From Turneriella sp. (GTDB lineage: Bacteria; Spirochaetota; Leptospiria; Turneriellales; Turneriellaceae), in contig JABARV010000012.1 in NCBI GenBank assembly GCA_019186965.1, forward strand, positions 1 through 40,532: a stretch of 40,532 nucleotides of DNA, read 5' to 3'. Under the pieces are notes generated by a model, which was given only the letters and a program-made list of their open reading frames with translations, had not been told where the DNA came from and did not search any database. Shown one piece after another: positions 1 to 8,578 of this stretch; position 1 is the stretch's first letter, and each line of letters begins with the position of its first letter. The position numbers and the translations under genes are program-made.

Positions 1-100
1 ATATCCTGACTTTTTTCTTAGTTACGAATGTAGAACGGAAACAAATAATTTTTGTACACTAAAATACCAACAAATTACGGAGTTAATCAGCGTAGATGGC

Positions 101-369
101 CTACCACCTTCGCAAATCGAAGAACTTCCCTCGATTGCCGCGTAGGGGAAGGAGCCTGTGCGCCAACTCGCTGGAGCAATTTTTTTGAGAGTTTTTGTAC
201 GCTATTTTGCACAAATTCCCCCGCAAATCGTTCCCGATTTGCTCTGCGAGGGGCAAAGACGCCCAAATTTGTGCAAAATTTCGCATTTTTAAGCGAACCG
301 CGTACAAAAATTCTCAAAAAAACTGCCTCTTCATAAACACTACACGAGTTGGCGCACAGGCTCGAAGGT
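101..369. repeat. Long imperfect palindrome in the gene-free left edge
   Basis: Bases 1-385 hold no convincing gene. An imperfect inverted repeat dominates: 152-170 (GAGCCTGTGCGCCAACTCG) is the exact reverse complement of 345-363; 180-202 matches 300-322 with one mismatch; 205-217 matches 266-278 exactly; and the centre folds as GCAAATCG (223-230) with CGATTTGC (235-242). A weaker outer pair is ACCTTCG (106-112) with CGAAGGT (363-369), leaving a small side hairpin at about 111-140. This could be a non-autonomous mobile element (MITE-like), an intergenic repeat family, or a long structured RNA. No transposase or clear target-site duplication is visible, and I saw no second copy in the window. 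Confidence 0.75.
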
Positions 370-385
370 ACCACCACTCAAGCAT

Positions 386-1504
386 TTACACGTTATAAAT
401 TTTTAAGATTTCGTTTAAGTATGTTTTAGGATGGAATTTTTGTGCGTAAATAAATCCTTTTTCGGTTTGTTCTTTTCTCTGTTGTTTGCTCTTGAGTAGA
501 AAATTTATATTTTCTGCAAGCTCGTATTCGTTATTGGGGTTGATGTAGATAGAATTAGGTCCAGCTGTTTCAAGAAAACAGCTTCCTTTGGTAGTGATTA
601 CAGGAATGCGGCTTGCCAACGCTTCCACAATAGGAATTCCAAAACCTTCAAAAAAAGAGGGATAGATAAATATTTTGGCTTGCCGGTAAATTGCTGGCAG
701 GTCATGGTTCGCGACGTTTTCTAAAAAAATAACGCGGCTTTGTAATCCAAGTTTTAGGATTTGCTCTTTTACTTTTTGGAAGTATTTTCTTTTTCTACCA
801 ACGACAACAAGGGGAATATCTTTAACTTGGCTGAGCGCTTTAATAATGAGCAACAAATTTTTTCTTTCTTCAATTGTGCCGACGTAGAGTAAATACTCGT
901 GGGGAAGCTTGTATAAGGAAAGCATTTTATCGAGATCGGCACGAGAAATATTTTCATAAAATTTGGCGTTACAGCTTTGGTAAACGACTTTTATTTTAGC
1001 TTGAGGGATTGAATAAAAGTTGATGATGTCATTCTTTGTTTCTTGGCTAATTGCAATAATTGTATCTGCAGATTTGCACGCATGGTAAAATTTCTTATTA
1101 TAAATTTTTCTATCTATAAAAGGATAGAGTTTTGGATAACGCAAGAAAATAAGATCGTGTATTGTTACAATCTTTTTTCCTTTAAAGTTTTTTATATTAA
1201 AAGGGAGTTCGTTGCTTAACCCGTGGTAAAGGTCTATTTTTTTTAAGTTTAATAATTTCGTTATACCAAACGATCGCCAGTGTGAACGTAACGACTTATC
1301 GATGAACCGTGTTGGTGTTTCGATAGTGCAGTTTGGCAGATTATTTATAGAATTATAAAAGTTTTCTTCTTTTAGTTTTGGAGTAAATAGCGTAAATTGG
1401 CTTTTTTTCTCAGCGTTTACCACAAGCTCGATTAACGTGCGTGAGTAATTTCCCAGACCACTTGTATTTAAAAATGCGCGTTTGGCATCAAACCCTATGT
1501 GCAT
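386..1504 (-). CDS. GT4-family glycosyltransferase
   Basis: Predicted cytoplasmic or membrane-associated GT-B enzyme of family 4 that would move a sugar from a nucleotide-sugar donor to a cell-surface glycan. The 372-aa protein begins MHIGFDAKRAF, the usual GT4 opening, and shows the donor-binding half with YVGTIEERKN and the E-x7-E motif in EGFGIPIVEAL. An in-frame GTG at 1546 would add 14 residues unlike the family start, so the ATG at 1504 is preferred; the ribosome-binding site is weak. It is divergent from gmhA with about 58 bp between. Together with gmhA and hldD nearby this suggests LPS or surface polysaccharide synthesis, but the acceptor cannot be read from sequence. Confidence 0.85.
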   Translation of the reverse strand: MHIGFDAKRAFLNTSGLGNYSRTLIELVVNAEKKSQFTLFTPKLKEENFYNSINNLPNCTIETPTRFIDKSLRSHWRSFGITKLLNLKKIDLYHGLSNELPFNIKNFKGKKIVTIHDLIFLRYPKLYPFIDRKIYNKKFYHACKSADTIIAISQETKNDIINFYSIPQAKIKVVYQSCNAKFYENISRADLDKMLSLYKLPHEYLLYVGTIEERKNLLLIIKALSQVKDIPLVVVGRKRKYFQKVKEQILKLGLQSRVIFLENVANHDLPAIYRQAKIFIYPSFFEGFGIPIVEALASRIPVITTKGSCFLETAGPNSIYINPNNEYELAENINFLLKSKQQRKEQTEKGFIYAQKFHPKTYLNEILKIYNV

Positions 1505-1562
1505 AGCTTTTAAGCAATACGATTTATACACGACGCGCCACGGCAAATCTTTATTTTAACCT

Positions 1563-2153
1563 ATGAAAGAGTACATCCAATCACAAATAAAGGCGTCGAT
1601 TGATACAAAAACAAGCCTTCTTGCAGATGAAAAACTGCTTGGGCTTATAGCGCAAGCCGCTAAAGATATTATCGCTGCGTACCGTTCTGGTAAAAAAACA
1701 ATTACCGCGGGAAACGGTGGTAGTGCGGCAGATGCCCAGCACATCGCTGCCGAGTTTGTAAGCCGCTTTTATTTTGATCGCCCGGCGCTTCCATCGATTG
1801 CACTCACAACAGATACTTCTGCTTTAACTGCAATCGGAAACGATTACGGATACGAATACCTTTTTTCACGCCAGCTTGAGGCAAACGGGCAAAAAGGCGA
1901 TTTCTATATCGCCATTTCTACATCCGGCAATTCAAAAAATATTTTAAAGTCGCTCGAGGTCGCTAAAAAAATGGGAATCCGCACAATTGGGCTTACAGGA
2001 AAATCGGGCGGTAAAATGAAGGACATGGTAGACTATTGGATTGGCGTACCTTCAGACGAAACTCCCCGTATCCAAGAGAGCCACATTCTTATTGGGCATA
2101 TTTTGTGTGCAGCGGTTGAAAAAGAACTTTTTGAAAAAGAATACCGGAAGTGA
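1563..2153 (+). CDS. gmhA: Phosphoheptose (sedoheptulose 7-phosphate) isomerase
   Basis: Cytoplasmic isomerase converting sedoheptulose 7-phosphate to D-glycero-D-manno-heptose 7-phosphate, the first step of ADP-heptose synthesis for LPS inner core. The 196-aa length is normal for GmhA. A SIS fold is indicated by GNGGSAADAQHIAAE (residues 50-64, containing His60 and Glu64) and the phosphate-binding ISTSGNS (118-124); QESHILIGH (171-179) carries the metal-binding Gln and His positions of the family. No strong Shine-Dalgarno is visible before the ATG. hldD, a later step of the same pathway, lies 3 kb downstream; hldE and gmhB are not in the window. Confidence 0.93.
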   Translation: MKEYIQSQIKASIDTKTSLLADEKLLGLIAQAAKDIIAAYRSGKKTITAGNGGSAADAQHIAAEFVSRFYFDRPALPSIALTTDTSALTAIGNDYGYEYLFSRQLEANGQKGDFYIAISTSGNSKNILKSLEVAKKMGIRTIGLTGKSGGKMKDMVDYWIGVPSDETPRIQESHILIGHILCAAVEKELFEKEYRK

Positions 2154-2206
2154 GGTATAGAGCAACTTGATTGTCCTCGTATCGTTCAAATCGGTGAAGG
2201 TAGCTT

Positions 2207-3625
2207 ATGAAAGAATTTGATTTAGTGGTTGTTGGCGGTGGTCCCGCAGGGTATGTTGCAGCTATCCGTGCGGCGCAACTAAAAATGAGCGTCGCTCTTG
2301 TAGAAAAACGTGCAACTCTCGGCGGTACATGCCTTAATGTCGGATGTATACCGTCAAAGGCACTTTTGGATTCAAGCGAGCACTATGAAAATGCGCTCAA
2401 AAATTTTGCAGAACATGGTATCTCAGCCAAGGATATAAAAATCGATGCTGCGCAGATGGTTAAACGTAAAGACAAAGTTGTTGCAGAAGTTACCGCTGGC
2501 GTAGATTTCCTCATGAAAAAGAATAAAATTGAGCGTATTTGGGGAATTGCATCGTTAATCAGCACTACAGAAATTGAAGTTGTTCCTGTGGATAATAAGG
2601 CTAAAGACGCACAAAAGCAGACACTTAAAGCAAAGCGGATTATTTTGGCGACGGGATCAATCCCCGTAGAGCTACCTACGGTTCCAATTGATGGTAAAGT
2701 TATTGTTACAAGCGACCATGCGCTTTCTTTGGCAAAAGTTCCCGAGCACCTCATTGTCATTGGCGCTGGGGTCATTGGGCTTGAGTTGGGTTCTGTTTGG
2801 CGGCGTTTGGGTGCGAAAGTAAGCGTTGTAGAATTTTTGCCACGCCTTTTTGGAAATGCCGATAGGCAAATGGCAAACCTTGCGCAGCGCCTTTACGAAC
2901 AGCAAGGTATGCAATTCTTTTTTGAGCACAAGGTAGAAAAGGCCGAAGTTAAAGGTAAAAAAGCTGTAGTTACTGTTAAAGATGCAAATGGAACAGTAAA
3001 GGCATTGGAAGGCGATGTTGTCCTTTGCGCTGTGGGTCGTAAGCCGTACCTTGAAGGCTTGGGGCTTGAAAAAGCGGGGGTAAAGCTTACCGAAAGGGGA
3101 CGTATAGCTGTGGATTTCCATAGCTATAAGACAAATATTCCTAACATCTTTGCCCTCGGCGATGTTATCGAAGGTCCAATGCTCGCACACAAGGCGATGG
3201 AAGAAGCTGTTGCATGTGTTGAAATAATGGTGGGCCAAGCAGGCCATGTCAATTATAGTACAATCCCCTCAATTGTTTATACGCACCCTGAGGTGGCGTG
3301 GGTTGGTATGGGTGAAGAAGAACTTAAAGAAAAGGGAATTGAGTATAGTGTTGGGCGTTCCTTTTTTAAATCGAATGGGCGTGCAAAGGCAATGCAAGAA
3401 AACGATGGGCAACTTAAACTCCTTTCGGATAAAAAAACAGACCGCCTTTTGGGGGCGACAATTGTCGGCGCACGCGCTTCAGAGCTTATTGCCGAACTTA
3501 CTCTTGCGATGGAGTTTGGCGCGTCTGCAGAAGATATTGCACGTACCTGCCATGCGCATCCCACGCTCTCAGAAATTATTAAAGATGCGGCAGAAAATAG
3601 TGGCGGTTGGGCAATACACCAGTAG
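2207..3625 (+). CDS. lpdA: Dihydrolipoamide dehydrogenase (E3)
   Basis: FAD enzyme that reoxidises dihydrolipoamide with NAD+ in pyruvate or 2-oxoglutarate dehydrogenase and glycine cleavage complexes. The 472-aa protein shows the FAD-binding GGGPAG (10-15), the redox disulfide in GGTCLNVGCIPSK (Cys42, Cys47), an NAD-binding GAGVIGLELG in the middle, the second FAD motif ALGDV, and the dimer-interface His/Glu pair in HAHPTLSE (449-456). A GAAGG ribosome-binding site precedes the ATG. No E1/E2 subunit gene is adjacent, so the complex served cannot be told. It ends five bases from the convergent gene at 3630. Confidence 0.93.
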   Translation: MKEFDLVVVGGGPAGYVAAIRAAQLKMSVALVEKRATLGGTCLNVGCIPSKALLDSSEHYENALKNFAEHGISAKDIKIDAAQMVKRKDKVVAEVTAGVDFLMKKNKIERIWGIASLISTTEIEVVPVDNKAKDAQKQTLKAKRIILATGSIPVELPTVPIDGKVIVTSDHALSLAKVPEHLIVIGAGVIGLELGSVWRRLGAKVSVVEFLPRLFGNADRQMANLAQRLYEQQGMQFFFEHKVEKAEVKGKKAVVTVKDANGTVKALEGDVVLCAVGRKPYLEGLGLEKAGVKLTERGRIAVDFHSYKTNIPNIFALGDVIEGPMLAHKAMEEAVACVEIMVGQAGHVNYSTIPSIVYTHPEVAWVGMGEEELKEKGIEYSVGRSFFKSNGRAKAMQENDGQLKLLSDKKTDRLLGATIVGARASELIAELTLAMEFGASAEDIARTCHAHPTLSEIIKDAAENSGGWAIHQ

Positions 3626-3629
3626 AAGA

Positions 3630-4445
3630 CTACTCCCAAAATTTTATATTTTCCATATTTTTGAGTATAATTTGTATTTCTTCACGTGCTTCAAAAGGAA
3701 GCAAAGTGTCACTCTCCGATAGTTTTGTGTTGGTCACGTACCAATCGTGTTCGGGAGTTACGCACTGGTTTTTTAAGGGGTAGAGGTAAAGCGTCCCAAC
3801 GCGGTAGAGGGGAGTTACCTCGAGTTTTTGCGCCAGAATCCCTCGTGTCCGTAGGTATTCAAGCGCGGCATTTTTTCCTTTACCGCCACTTATGGAACAT
3901 TCGACGGCAGATATACCCCTGCAAAGAAATTTCAACTGTAGGCGCTCGTACGCTTTTTCGATGTCCTGCCGGATTTCTTTGTAAAGGCGTACTTTTTGGC
4001 GTATAAGGGCGACATCGTCGTGCCGCTCGATACGAAATTGGATTTCACAGGTATCTTTACGGCCGTTTTTCTTAGCTAAGGCTAAGTACCCTGCATTTGT
4101 AGTAAGGGGCGGTACAGTGTACGTATTAGGGAGTATATAAACCGGCGCTTTTCTTTTAAGGGTAAGGATTGTTTTGTTTGCTATGGATTTCCATTGCGGT
4201 GGAAGATTTTTTTTAAAAAAGTGTTCAAGCGCCCTTTCATTAGCAGAAAGGTAGCTCTCTCTAATACGTTCCGCCAAGGGGGAATTATACGTTTCGTCCG
4301 GTTGCGCTTGTGCTACAATAGGTAGAATTTGTTTTTTTGTGTTGGCGTATAGATTCGTTTGTGGTTGACTGTATACGAAAAAGAAGAAGGATACAACTAT
4401 GCAAAATTTTCTGAACCCAAAATTCTGTGTATACAAAATACTCAT
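3630..4445 (-). CDS. Secreted protein of unknown function
   Basis: I do not recognise this family. From the ATG at 4445 the product is 271 aa with an N-terminal hydrophobic run (CIVVSFFFFVY) and a plausible signal-peptidase site after NLYA, so a periplasmic or exported location is likely. The rest is charged, with a helical middle part (LYKEIRQDIEKAYERLQ) and only two or three cysteines. An open frame continues to 4622, but that extension lies antisense to the divergent gene's signal peptide and mature N-terminus and is probably not used. The 4445 start has no good ribosome-binding site and overlaps the divergent gene by 47 bp, so the true start is uncertain. Confidence 0.6.
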   Translation of the reverse strand: MSILYTQNFGFRKFCIVVSFFFFVYSQPQTNLYANTKKQILPIVAQAQPDETYNSPLAERIRESYLSANERALEHFFKKNLPPQWKSIANKTILTLKRKAPVYILPNTYTVPPLTTNAGYLALAKKNGRKDTCEIQFRIERHDDVALIRQKVRLYKEIRQDIEKAYERLQLKFLCRGISAVECSISGGKGKNAALEYLRTRGILAQKLEVTPLYRVGTLYLYPLKNQCVTPEHDWYVTNTKLSESDTLLPFEAREEIQIILKNMENIKFWE

Positions 4446-5202
4446 ATTTTTGTTTTTTTGTAGCGCTCTACTGTACGCAGAGGACAGGGCTAAACCTAAA
4501 AATGGTCCAACGAGCGAAAGTAAAAAATCGACAAGCGAAAAAACAGAAATGGAAAAAGGTGGTGCAACAGAAGCGACATACTTAGATTTGGTGTACGCAC
4601 GCGAGAAAGCGCAAAAACTCAAAGATATGAATATGCGCGATATTCAAGTGCTCCAAAATCTTGCGAATACATTTCCTGAAGCGCTCGATAAAGGCACATT
4701 TGAAAAAATTAGCAATGAGTATAAAGAAGGATTAAAACTGGTATACCGCATGGATTACGTTGCAGCAGAAAAAACCCTGCGAGCAAACCGTGAAAATATC
4801 TACTCTGCGTTAGAGAAAGCAAGCGGAGTTTTTCGCACTAAAACGGGTGCACTTCTTAACGAATGTGCAGACCGTATGGCGGATATAGAAATGCAGGCAG
4901 AAAATGCAGCAACTGCCGAAACGGTGCGTCTTATGGGAATAGTAGAAGAAAACCAACACCGGCTTTCTGTGGGCTACCAGCAATTAAATTCGGCAGCACG
5001 CGCCGAAAGGCAACGGCGTTATCCCGAAGCGCTGTCGTATTACCGGCTTTCACGGCTGCATGCAATCCATTTAAAAATAGCATTAGCCAAAGATGATAAT
5101 GAAAAAAAGGCATTACGTGAAAAATATATGTACGAATTGGGTGAAAAAAAACCTGCGAATACTCCGGCGCCAAGTGAAAAGCCAAGTAAAGGCGGTCCGT
5201 AA
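4399..5202 (+). CDS. Secreted helical protein of unknown function
   Basis: 267-aa protein with a clear signal peptide (hydrophobic KILIFLFFCSALLYA, likely cleavage after LLYA at about residue 27), a Lys/Ser/Thr-rich linker, then a mostly alpha-helical body rich in Ala, Glu, Arg and Leu, and a Pro/Lys tail (PANTPAPSEKPSKGGP). The spacing of Tyr/Ala/Leu in the helices is reminiscent of TPR-like hairpins (RRYPEALSYYRLSRL), but no domain can be named. A GAAGGA ribosome-binding site supports the ATG at 4399. It overlaps the divergent secreted-protein gene at its 5' end. Likely periplasmic; role unknown. Confidence 0.7.
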   Translation: MQNFLNPKFCVYKILIFLFFCSALLYAEDRAKPKNGPTSESKKSTSEKTEMEKGGATEATYLDLVYAREKAQKLKDMNMRDIQVLQNLANTFPEALDKGTFEKISNEYKEGLKLVYRMDYVAAEKTLRANRENIYSALEKASGVFRTKTGALLNECADRMADIEMQAENAATAETVRLMGIVEENQHRLSVGYQQLNSAARAERQRRYPEALSYYRLSRLHAIHLKIALAKDDNEKKALREKYMYELGEKKPANTPAPSEKPSKGGP

Positions 5203-5264
5203 TCGTATTTCTTGGCAAAGTTGAATTCGGCTTTCCATACTGTGCAGAGCTTCGATAAGTCCCC

Positions 5265-6245
5265 ATGGTTGTTGTAACCGGAGGAGCAGGTTTTATTGGA
5301 AGCGCGGTTGTGCATGCGCTTAATAGAGTAGGCGAAACAGGTATTGTTATCGTCGATAATTTATCAACTTCTGAAAAGTGGAAAAATTTAGTTTCACTCA
5401 AGTACCGGCACTACCTCCATAAATCCCACTTTTTATCTGCTATTGAAACTCCAGAGCTCAAAGGAATAAAAACTATTGTACACATGGGCGCCTGTTCGTC
5501 GACAACCGAAACCGATGGTGATTACCTTATGGCGAATAACTATGCATATACACGGCACTTAGCTGAGTATGCACTGGAAAATAATATCCGGTTTATTTAC
5601 GCCTCTTCTGCAGCAACGTACGGAGGTCTTGAATCGGGTTTTAACGACGATGATGTGACAAGCCTTAAGTTGAAGCCCATCAACCGTTATGGATATTCAA
5701 AACAAATTTTTGACGAAGTAGCAATCCGCAATGGTTGGCAAAAGCATTTTGTCGGATTAAAATTTTTTAATGTGTACGGGCCTAACGAATACCATAAGCA
5801 AGATATGTCGAGCGTTATCTACAAGGCATTCCACCAGATTAACGAAAAAGGCTCTCTTAAACTTTTTAAATCGTACCGGAGTGATTTTACAGATGGCGAA
5901 CAGAAGCGCGATTTTGTCTACATTAAAGACTGCGTAAAGGCGATTGTTGCTCTTATAGAAAAAAAACAAGTAACAGGAATTTTCAATTTAGGTTCAGGAG
6001 AGGCGCGTAGTTGGAACGATTTAGCTTCCGCTGTTTTTAGCGCAATGGGACGCGAGAGAAAAATTGAATATATCGATATGCCAGAAAGCCTTAAAGGTAG
6101 CTACCAATACTTTACGCAAGCAAATATGGAAAAGTTGAGCACAAGCGGTATAGATTTTCCAAAAACTTCTCTTGAAGAAGGAGTTACAGACTATGTACAA
6201 AATTATCTTATACCCGGCAGTTTGAAATTACAAGACCGTGCTTAA
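5265..6245 (+). CDS. hldD: ADP-L-glycero-D-manno-heptose 6-epimerase
   Basis: Last enzyme of ADP-heptose synthesis: epimerises C6 of ADP-D-glycero-D-manno-heptose to the L,D form used for the LPS inner core. The 326-aa protein is an extended SDR: NAD(P)-binding TGGAGFIGS at the very N-terminus, the catalytic Tyr142/Lys146 pair in YGYSK, and HldD-like stretches such as FFNVYGPNE and KRDFVYIKDC. Starting at the ATG at 5265 puts the Rossmann motif at residue 5, as in the family. A weak sigma70-like pair (TTGGCA at 5212, CATACT at 5236) precedes it. It ends just before apt. Confidence 0.92.
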   Translation: MVVVTGGAGFIGSAVVHALNRVGETGIVIVDNLSTSEKWKNLVSLKYRHYLHKSHFLSAIETPELKGIKTIVHMGACSSTTETDGDYLMANNYAYTRHLAEYALENNIRFIYASSAATYGGLESGFNDDDVTSLKLKPINRYGYSKQIFDEVAIRNGWQKHFVGLKFFNVYGPNEYHKQDMSSVIYKAFHQINEKGSLKLFKSYRSDFTDGEQKRDFVYIKDCVKAIVALIEKKQVTGIFNLGSGEARSWNDLASAVFSAMGRERKIEYIDMPESLKGSYQYFTQANMEKLSTSGIDFPKTSLEEGVTDYVQNYLIPGSLKLQDRA

Positions 6246-6252
6246 GGAAAAT

Positions 6253-6789
6253 ATGACGACTATTGCAAAAAAAATCGATGCGCTTGTGCGCGATGTACCC
6301 GACTTCCCCAAACCAGGGATTATTTTTAAAGATATAACCCCAATTTTGCAAGACGCACAGGTTTTTAAAGAGACAATCGATGCAATGGCAAATATTTTAC
6401 GCGCTGAAAACTTACGCTACGTTGCAGGTATCGAATCGCGTGGATTTGTTTTTGCAAGCGCTTTGGCGACAGCGCTTGGGGTAGGGCTTGTCCTTTTAAG
6501 AAAACCTGGAAAGCTTCCTTGGAAAACCCTTAAAGCGACATACCAACTCGAATACGGAACAGACGCGATTGAAATCCACGAAGATGCGGTGGCGCAAGGC
6601 GATAGCGTCGCTATTATCGACGATTTACTTGCAACCGGCGGAACAGCAACCGCAGCGGCATGCCTTTTGCGCGACGCGGGTGCAGATGTGAAAAAAATTC
6701 TTTTTGCCATCGAGCTTGATTTTTTGCAAGGACGGCAAAAACTTATACAAGCGGGTTTTAAAAATATCGAAAGTTTTGTCCACTATTGA
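6253..6789 (+). CDS. apt: Adenine phosphoribosyltransferase
   Basis: Cytoplasmic purine-salvage enzyme making AMP from adenine and PRPP. The 178-aa product from the ATG at 6253 has the family N-terminus (VRDVPDFPKPGIIFKDITP), the PRPP loop VAIIDDLLATGGTA (119-132) and the conserved GIESRGF. A GTG at 6238 in the same frame overlaps hldD, but AGGAAA at 6245-6250 supports 6253. Together with the MTA phosphorylase gene at 11269, which releases adenine from methylthioadenosine, it forms a complete adenine-recovery route. The hemW start overlaps its stop codon, suggesting translational coupling. Confidence 0.93.
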   Translation: MTTIAKKIDALVRDVPDFPKPGIIFKDITPILQDAQVFKETIDAMANILRAENLRYVAGIESRGFVFASALATALGVGLVLLRKPGKLPWKTLKATYQLEYGTDAIEIHEDAVAQGDSVAIIDDLLATGGTATAAACLLRDAGADVKKILFAIELDFLQGRQKLIQAGFKNIESFVHY

Positions 6790-7943
6790 ACCAGCTTGTT
6801 TACCCATCTCTTGCGGGAGTTTATGTCCATTTACCGTTTTGTGATGTAAAATGTGCGTATTGCGATTTTTATTCGATTGCAAAACGCCATATTGATCCTG
6901 AGTTTTGGAAAAAATATACTGAAATACTCCTTCAAGATTTAGGCGCTTCGTACCAAAAACTCATAGAAGACACTCCGCATCCTGTTCTTTCGTCGATTTT
7001 TTTTGGTGGAGGAACTCCTTCAAAGGCGCCTTTTTTCGTTTTAGAAAAAATAATTGAAGAAATTTTATTAATTTTTCCAAAACATACTTTAGCTGTTGAA
7101 ATTACTGCCGAAGCAAACCCCGAATCTGTTTCCGAAACATTGTTAAAAAACTGGAAAGGCATAGGGATAAACCGCGTGAGCGTGGGCTTGCAAAGCCTGG
7201 AAGAGGCCACACTCAAATATTTGGGAAGGCTTTACGACGCGGCATCGTACAGGCATGTTTTGTCGTGGATTAAAAATGCAGGATTTAAAAATTATAGTGC
7301 AGATTTTATCACAGGAGTTCCAGGGCAGAGTGTAGAAAGCACGCTCCACGATTTGGAGTTTGCCATCCAAGAAGGGGTTACGCATGTTTCGGTCTACCAA
7401 TTGATGGTAGAAAACGGAACGCGCCTTAAAGAAAAAATTCGTATGGGGATTTTACCACATCCCCGTGACGAAGAGCAAGAAAAGCAAATGGATTCTGCGA
7501 TTGAATATCTTGAAGCACGTGGGTTTAATCGCTACGAAATTTCTAATTTTTCTAAAAATGGTTTTGGATCAATCCACAATAAACTCTATTGGACAGGAAG
7601 GCCATACTTGGGGTTAGGAGTTTCTGCGCATAGCTTTACGGGAGCCCGTCGTTTTTACCATCCACGTTCGCTGGAAAAATATATGCTTGGTTTTTCTTCT
7701 CTTGAAGATAAAGACGCGCAAAAACGCGACCAGCTTATTAACCTTTTGCGATTAAAAAAAGCACAGAGAATTAAAGATGTAGAAAATCTTTTTAGTGAAG
7801 AAAAAGATAGAAAAGCCGTACGCAATATTCTAAACGAAGCTGAAAAAAGTGGCTACCTAAATAAATCCGACAAGCTTTTTATGCTTACGCACAAAGGGCT
7901 TAAATTTAGCGATTTTCTGTTAGATAAATTTTGGAAAATTTAA
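6786..7943 (+). CDS. hemW: Radical SAM protein, HemW-like
   Basis: 385-aa radical SAM protein with the cluster motif CDVKCAYC (Cys19, Cys23, Cys26), FGGGTPS (family SAM-binding GG motif), and the HemW-type C-terminal region (SNFSKNGFGSIHNKLYWTGRPYLGLGVSAHS, read from about residue 250). HemW is a haem chaperone long misannotated as an oxygen-independent coproporphyrinogen oxidase; the CxxxCxxC arrangement without the extra HemN N-terminal region favours HemW. The start is an inferred TTG overlapping the apt stop (TATTGA); no in-frame ATG lies before the cluster. It converges with the pseudopilin operon, five bases away. Confidence 0.85.
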   Translation: MNQLVYPSLAGVYVHLPFCDVKCAYCDFYSIAKRHIDPEFWKKYTEILLQDLGASYQKLIEDTPHPVLSSIFFGGGTPSKAPFFVLEKIIEEILLIFPKHTLAVEITAEANPESVSETLLKNWKGIGINRVSVGLQSLEEATLKYLGRLYDAASYRHVLSWIKNAGFKNYSADFITGVPGQSVESTLHDLEFAIQEGVTHVSVYQLMVENGTRLKEKIRMGILPHPRDEEQEKQMDSAIEYLEARGFNRYEISNFSKNGFGSIHNKLYWTGRPYLGLGVSAHSFTGARRFYHPRSLEKYMLGFSSLEDKDAQKRDQLINLLRLKKAQRIKDVENLFSEEKDRKAVRNILNEAEKSGYLNKSDKLFMLTHKGLKFSDFLLDKFWKI

Positions 7944-7948
7944 TTTGT

Positions 7949-8578
7949 TTAGTTCCAAAGGATTGGAGGGCGTACTTCAAGAATGTATTCGTTCTCATCG
8001 GTTGTATTTTCGCTTGCCTTATAGCGAATTGTGACGCGGACATAACGTGGCATTTCTCTACGTAATTTAAAATCCCATGACTCTTCGTAGTCCATTCCAC
8101 TCATTGAACCTTCGACGCGAAACTCAGTTACGTATTTAACTAAAGGGACGGCGACGCCACGGTATGGATTGCGTGCGTCTATAAACATATCCTCTGTGCG
8201 GTAAAGTGTATAGTCCTGTCCATTCGCATCGGGTTCTACAAAATACGACACCATAAAACTACGTGCTTGCAAAACCGAGGGGTTGCCATTAAGCGATGCA
8301 GAAGGGAAGGCAAATGCATCAAACCTTTTGCCGCCGTGCGTCTCTTTTTGTACAGAGAAAACTTGGCGCGTATTGTATTTTTCAAAAATCAAATTTCCTA
8401 AATCGTAACTAATCGCTACTGCAAAATCCATTACTGCAGCCGATTGGCTTGAGACACGCGTTTGGTCGTACGTTAATTTTTTTACCTGCATATAAACAGC
8501 CATAAGGGTGGTAAAAATAAATCCCGTAAGGCCAATAACAATTAGGAGCTCAATAAGAGTAAATCCGCGCCGGTTCAT
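7949..8578 (-). CDS. Minor pseudopilin, GspJ/PulJ-like
   Basis: 209-aa type IV pilin-like protein. The prepilin peptidase site is RRG/FTLIELLIVIG (cut after Gly5, conserved Glu five residues on), followed by one hydrophobic helix and a soluble beta-rich domain of about 175 aa. In type II secretion, minor pseudopilins H, I, J and K cap the pseudopilus; size and last position in the H-I-J order point to J. Its start overlaps the stop of the I-like gene by 4 nt (ATGA). No gspK, secretin or ATPase gene is in the window, so a type IV pilus role is also possible. Confidence 0.8.
   Translation of the reverse strand: MNRRGFTLIELLIVIGLTGFIFTTLMAVYMQVKKLTYDQTRVSSQSAAVMDFAVAISYDLGNLIFEKYNTRQVFSVQKETHGGKRFDAFAFPSASLNGNPSVLQARSFMVSYFVEPDANGQDYTLYRTEDMFIDARNPYRGVAVPLVKYVTEFRVEGSMSGMDYEESWDFKLRREMPRYVRVTIRYKASENTTDENEYILEVRPPILWN

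Noticed and set aside
52-398. Several short open frames on both strands in the left edge
   Set aside because: They arise from the palindrome, which gives mirror-like frames on both strands, and have no ribosome-binding sites or homology.
2160-2206. Bases resembling a tRNA T-loop (GTTCAAATC) before lpdA
   Set aside because: No acceptor or anticodon stem can be formed around it.
4446-4622. N-terminal extension of the minus-strand secreted protein
   Set aside because: It would bury the export signal behind about 60 residues and is antisense to the divergent gene's signal peptide and N-terminus.
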